NCBI GenBank assembly: GCA_947165615.1
Contig: CAMVBD010000098.1
Coordinates: forward strand, 1 to 6,182
Origin: an uncultured Clostridia bacterium
Lineage (GTDB): Bacteria > Bacillota > Clostridia > Oscillospirales > Acutalibacteraceae
DNA: 6,182 nucleotides
Reading direction: 5' to 3'
The notes beneath the pieces were generated by a model. It saw only the letters and a list, made by a program, of their open reading frames with translations. It made no database searches and had not been told where the DNA came from. Each line of letters opens with the position of its first letter. Within the stretch, counting starts at the first letter, position 1. Both the position numbers and the translations under genes were made by a program. This document shows positions 4,193-6,182 of this stretch, one piece after another.

Positions 4193-5893
4193 ATGAAAGG
4201 TCTTTTCAAAAAAGCCGTCTGCCTGTGTCTGACGCTGGTCATGCTCATGGCCCTGTGCATGCCCGCGTTCGCCAAGGAGACGCTGTGGATCTCTCAAAGC
4301 CTCAGCGATATTCCCGTCATCCGCATTTCGGGCGACGGTGAAAAACTGATCGACGAAGACGGAAACAAGGTCTTCCATTACAAGGACATCGGTTCGGTGC
4401 TCAAGGATGACGACGACGGCGACGACAAGGAAGTGTTCCGCGCCATCGCCAATATCCTGATGCCGTTCCTTGTGCAGGGACTCATGTTCAACAACTGGGA
4501 ACCGTATTACGAGAACCTGCAGAAGGAGATCAGCGATCTGTTTGAGCATTCACTTCTCGACAAGGACGGAAACCCCCAGTACGGCACCGGCCTGCGCCCC
4601 GAGCGGATCGAAAAAATGGAAAGGATCCGCCACAACGATCAGGCGTGGGCGACTCCGGACGGCGTCAAGTACTACGTACACGACAGATACTGGTTCTACT
4701 ACGACTGGCGTCTGGATCCCATCGAATCCGCTGCCACGCTCAAATCCTTTATTGACGATATCCTCGCCTCCACCGGCTGCGAGCAGGTCGGCATCATCGC
4801 CAGCTGCCTCGGCACCAACGTCGTCACGGCGTATCTGGCGGTCTATCCCGAACACGCTGCGCAGCATATCCGCGGCGTCGCCTTTGACGGCAGCGTGACC
4901 ATGGGCGCCGAAATGCTCAGCGAAGCCATCAGCGGCAAGTTCAACATCGACGCCGCCGCCATCAACCGCGCGCTTCTGGACTGCAACGCCATCGGCCTGT
5001 TCGACGTCGACGAATTCGTAAACGTCACGCTCGACATGGCCGCCGAGACCGGTCTTTTGGACAATATGCTCGCCCTCCCGAAAAAATTGGTGTATTACCG
5101 CATCGTCAAGGGCGCGACCTCCGCGCTGGCGCTTTCCACCTTCTACACCTGGCCGAGTTACTGGGCATGCGTGTCGAAGGAGGATTACCCCGTCGCCATG
5201 GAGTACGTGTTCGGGCCCGAGGGCAGTGAAAAACGCGCCGAGTACGCGGGGCTGATCGCCAAGATCGAAAACTATAACACCGTCGTGCGCCAGCATGTCC
5301 CCGAGATCCTGACCGGGGCCGCCGAGAGCGGCGTCCACATCGGCGTCATTTCCAAATACGGCTTCCAGCTGCTGCCCATCTGCGAGACAAACGACCAGAT
5401 CTCCGACCAGTTCGCTTCCGTCCCGCGCTCCTCCTTCGGCGCGACCACCGGCACGATCTATGAGGATCTCTCCGACGCCTACCTTGCCGAACGCACCGAC
5501 GCCGGCTACGGCGCCTATCTCTCTCCCGACGGGCAGATCGACGCCTCCACCTGCCTCTTCCCCGAAAGCACGTGGTTTATCAAGGGCTCCAGCCACTCCA
5601 ACTGGTCCGACTGGGAGCTGCGCCTGCTGTACGACATCGCGTCCTCCAAGGAGCAGGTGACCGTGGACAATTCCTGCTGGCCGTCCCGCTTTGTCGTCTA
5701 CTCCTATACGAATCCCGATGAGGACAGCGACGGCGAGATCGCAGCCATGACGACGGAAAACTGCGACACCGAAAACTGGGAGGCGGACGACAGCGCCAAA
5801 AACGCCAACCCCTTCCAGAAGATGATCAACGCCCTCAAGGCATGGTTTAACTGGCTCAAGGCCCTGTTCCAGAAACTGTTCAACAAGGGCTAA
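4193..5893 (+). CDS. Exported LCAT-like alpha/beta hydrolase with a Cys at the nucleophile position
   Basis: Predicted secreted or surface hydrolase/acyltransferase of 566 residues. A signal peptide (FKK, hydrophobic core, cleavage after MPAFA at residue 27) lacks a valid lipobox. An Asp-rich patch (KDDDDGDDKE, 71-80) follows. LPFLV-like and NNWEPYY segments (about 90-106), then YYDWRLDP (169-176) and a helix before STG (193-195), recall the strand-turn pattern of lecithin:cholesterol acyltransferase-like lipases. The nucleophile elbow is A203-S-C205-L-G207 in VGIIASCLGTNVV, so Cys replaces the usual Ser. Candidate partners are D401 or D405 (ETNDQISDQF) and H468 (GSSHSNW). After about residue 505 comes an acidic linker with an EF-hand-like DEDSDGEI, then a C-terminal amphipathic helix (540-565) rich in F, W and K. 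The gene has its own promoter and is closed by a two-way terminator. The fold assignment is fairly confident; LCAT-likeness is by motif only, and substrate and activity are unknown. Confidence 0.8.
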   Translation: MKGLFKKAVCLCLTLVMLMALCMPAFAKETLWISQSLSDIPVIRISGDGEKLIDEDGNKVFHYKDIGSVLKDDDDGDDKEVFRAIANILMPFLVQGLMFNNWEPYYENLQKEISDLFEHSLLDKDGNPQYGTGLRPERIEKMERIRHNDQAWATPDGVKYYVHDRYWFYYDWRLDPIESAATLKSFIDDILASTGCEQVGIIASCLGTNVVTAYLAVYPEHAAQHIRGVAFDGSVTMGAEMLSEAISGKFNIDAAAINRALLDCNAIGLFDVDEFVNVTLDMAAETGLLDNMLALPKKLVYYRIVKGATSALALSTFYTWPSYWACVSKEDYPVAMEYVFGPEGSEKRAEYAGLIAKIENYNTVVRQHVPEILTGAAESGVHIGVISKYGFQLLPICETNDQISDQFASVPRSSFGATTGTIYEDLSDAYLAERTDAGYGAYLSPDGQIDASTCLFPESTWFIKGSSHSNWSDWELRLLYDIASSKEQVTVDNSCWPSRFVVYSYTNPDEDSDGEIAAMTTENCDTENWEADDSAKNANPFQKMINALKAWFNWLKALFQKLFNKG

Positions 5894-5922
5894 GCGTTCA
5901 TCCCCGGTGTTGGATCCCATAC

Positions 5923-5964
5923 AAAAAGACCGGAACGGCTGCGTTCCGGTCTTTATCTTTTTTT
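5923..5964. terminator. Bidirectional intrinsic terminator between convergent genes
   Basis: A perfect 13-bp stem (AAAGACCGGAACG at 5925-5937 with CGTTCCGGTCTTT at 5942-5954) closes a GCTG loop. Plus-strand transcripts meet a run of seven T at 5958-5964. Minus-strand transcripts leave the hairpin into TTTTTGT, because five A (5923-5927) precede the stem on the plus strand. It lies between the stops of the LCAT-like hydrolase and the minus-strand partial gene, which are 77 bp apart, and can serve both. Confidence 0.93.
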
Positions 5965-5970
5965 CCATAC

Positions 5971-6182
5971 TCAGCCGAGATAAAAGTAAATATCGGCCTT
6001 GCCCGCTTGTGAGGTCCCGTCGTAGACGCGGTTGTTGAAATCGTTCCCGCTGATGGCGTCGTTCTCGCGATTGCCGGAAGCGTCTACCGCCTCCACGAGC
6101 TTCGCCACCTCGTCCTCCAGATACCAGTCGATGGCAAACTGACGCACACGGTCAGAACGCCTTGCGTTCTCTACCGTATAGT
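5971..6182 (-). CDS. C-terminal end of an unrecognised protein (partial)
   Basis: On the minus strand a frame enters from the window edge and gives 69 residues before TGA at 5973-5971. The peptide starts YTVENARRSDRVRQF, continues through a probable acidic helix (IDWYLEDEVAKLVEAVD), and ends with a Gly/Asn/Asp-rich stretch (ENDAISGNDFNNRVYDG) and a hydrophobic ADIYFYLG tail. It looks like coding sequence because it is free of stops, has codon choice like the neighbours and ends just before the two-way terminator. I do not recognise the family. The tail could be the last beta strand of a domain. No start, length or function can be given. Confidence 0.6.
   Translation of the reverse strand, partial: YTVENARRSDRVRQFAIDWYLEDEVAKLVEAVDASGNRENDAISGNDFNNRVYDGTSQAGKADIYFYLG

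Noticed and set aside
4248..4258. Lipoprotein signal (lipobox) in the LCAT-like hydrolase around LMALC
   Set aside because: The residue before Cys22 is Leu rather than Gly, Ala or Ser, and a good signal peptidase I site (AFA) follows five residues later.
4550..5968. A 472-codon minus-strand open frame opposite the LCAT-like hydrolase
   Set aside because: Same triplet register as the sense gene. It would also start downstream of, and be read through, the two-way terminator, and its translation shows no family features.

Overview
The window reads as a chromosomal segment of an anaerobic Gram-positive bacterium, most likely a GC-rich Clostridia member (Oscillospirales/Ruminococcaceae-like). This is an inference from three things: strong AAGGAG/GGAGG ribosome binding sites 7-10 nt before ATG; sigma-A type promoters with TGnTATAAT-like extended -10 boxes set in AT-rich spacers between GC-rich genes; and exported proteins with short Lys-rich signal peptides ending in PAFA. 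No mobile element, CRISPR array, tRNA or rRNA was seen.

Layout. (1) Minus strand, 1-1622: an M3-family zinc oligoendopeptidase with an intact HEAGH site, cut at its C-terminus by the window edge. (2) 1623-1784: a 162-bp divergent spacer with two well-formed, back-to-back promoters. (3) Plus strand, 1785-2969: a secreted PhoA-type alkaline phosphatase with all main metal ligands and the serine nucleophile, but Gly at the position matching E. coli Asp153. (4) Plus, 3073-4008: an HGGAW/GTSAGA alpha/beta-hydrolase esterase carried behind a Phe-rich N-terminal helix that is encoded by a 21-bp periodic repeat. It is followed by a strong intrinsic terminator. (5) 4070-4192: an AT-rich promoter region with an extended -10, no recognisable -35, and two TTCACA direct repeats 11 bp apart that resemble a Firmicutes PhoP (Pho) box. 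(6) Plus, 4193-5893: a large exported alpha/beta hydrolase, distantly LCAT-like, whose nucleophile elbow reads A-S-C-L-G. Cysteine therefore sits where serine is expected, and the protein ends in an aromatic amphipathic helix. (7) 5923-5964: a hairpin terminator that works on both strands, shared with (8), the 3' end of an unrecognised minus-strand gene (5971-6182) that runs out of the window.

How the genes may work together. Three consecutive plus-strand genes encode hydrolases that are exported or membrane-associated: a phosphomonoesterase, a carboxylesterase and a lipase/acyltransferase-like enzyme. Each has its own ribosome binding site and its own possible promoter, so they form a same-direction cluster rather than a tight operon. 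With the Pho-box-like repeat before the third gene, a working hypothesis is an extracytoplasmic module that releases acyl groups and phosphate from lipids or other esters. This is inference; the sequence alone fixes neither substrates nor regulation. The M3 peptidase lacks a signal peptide and is probably an unrelated cytosolic housekeeping enzyme.
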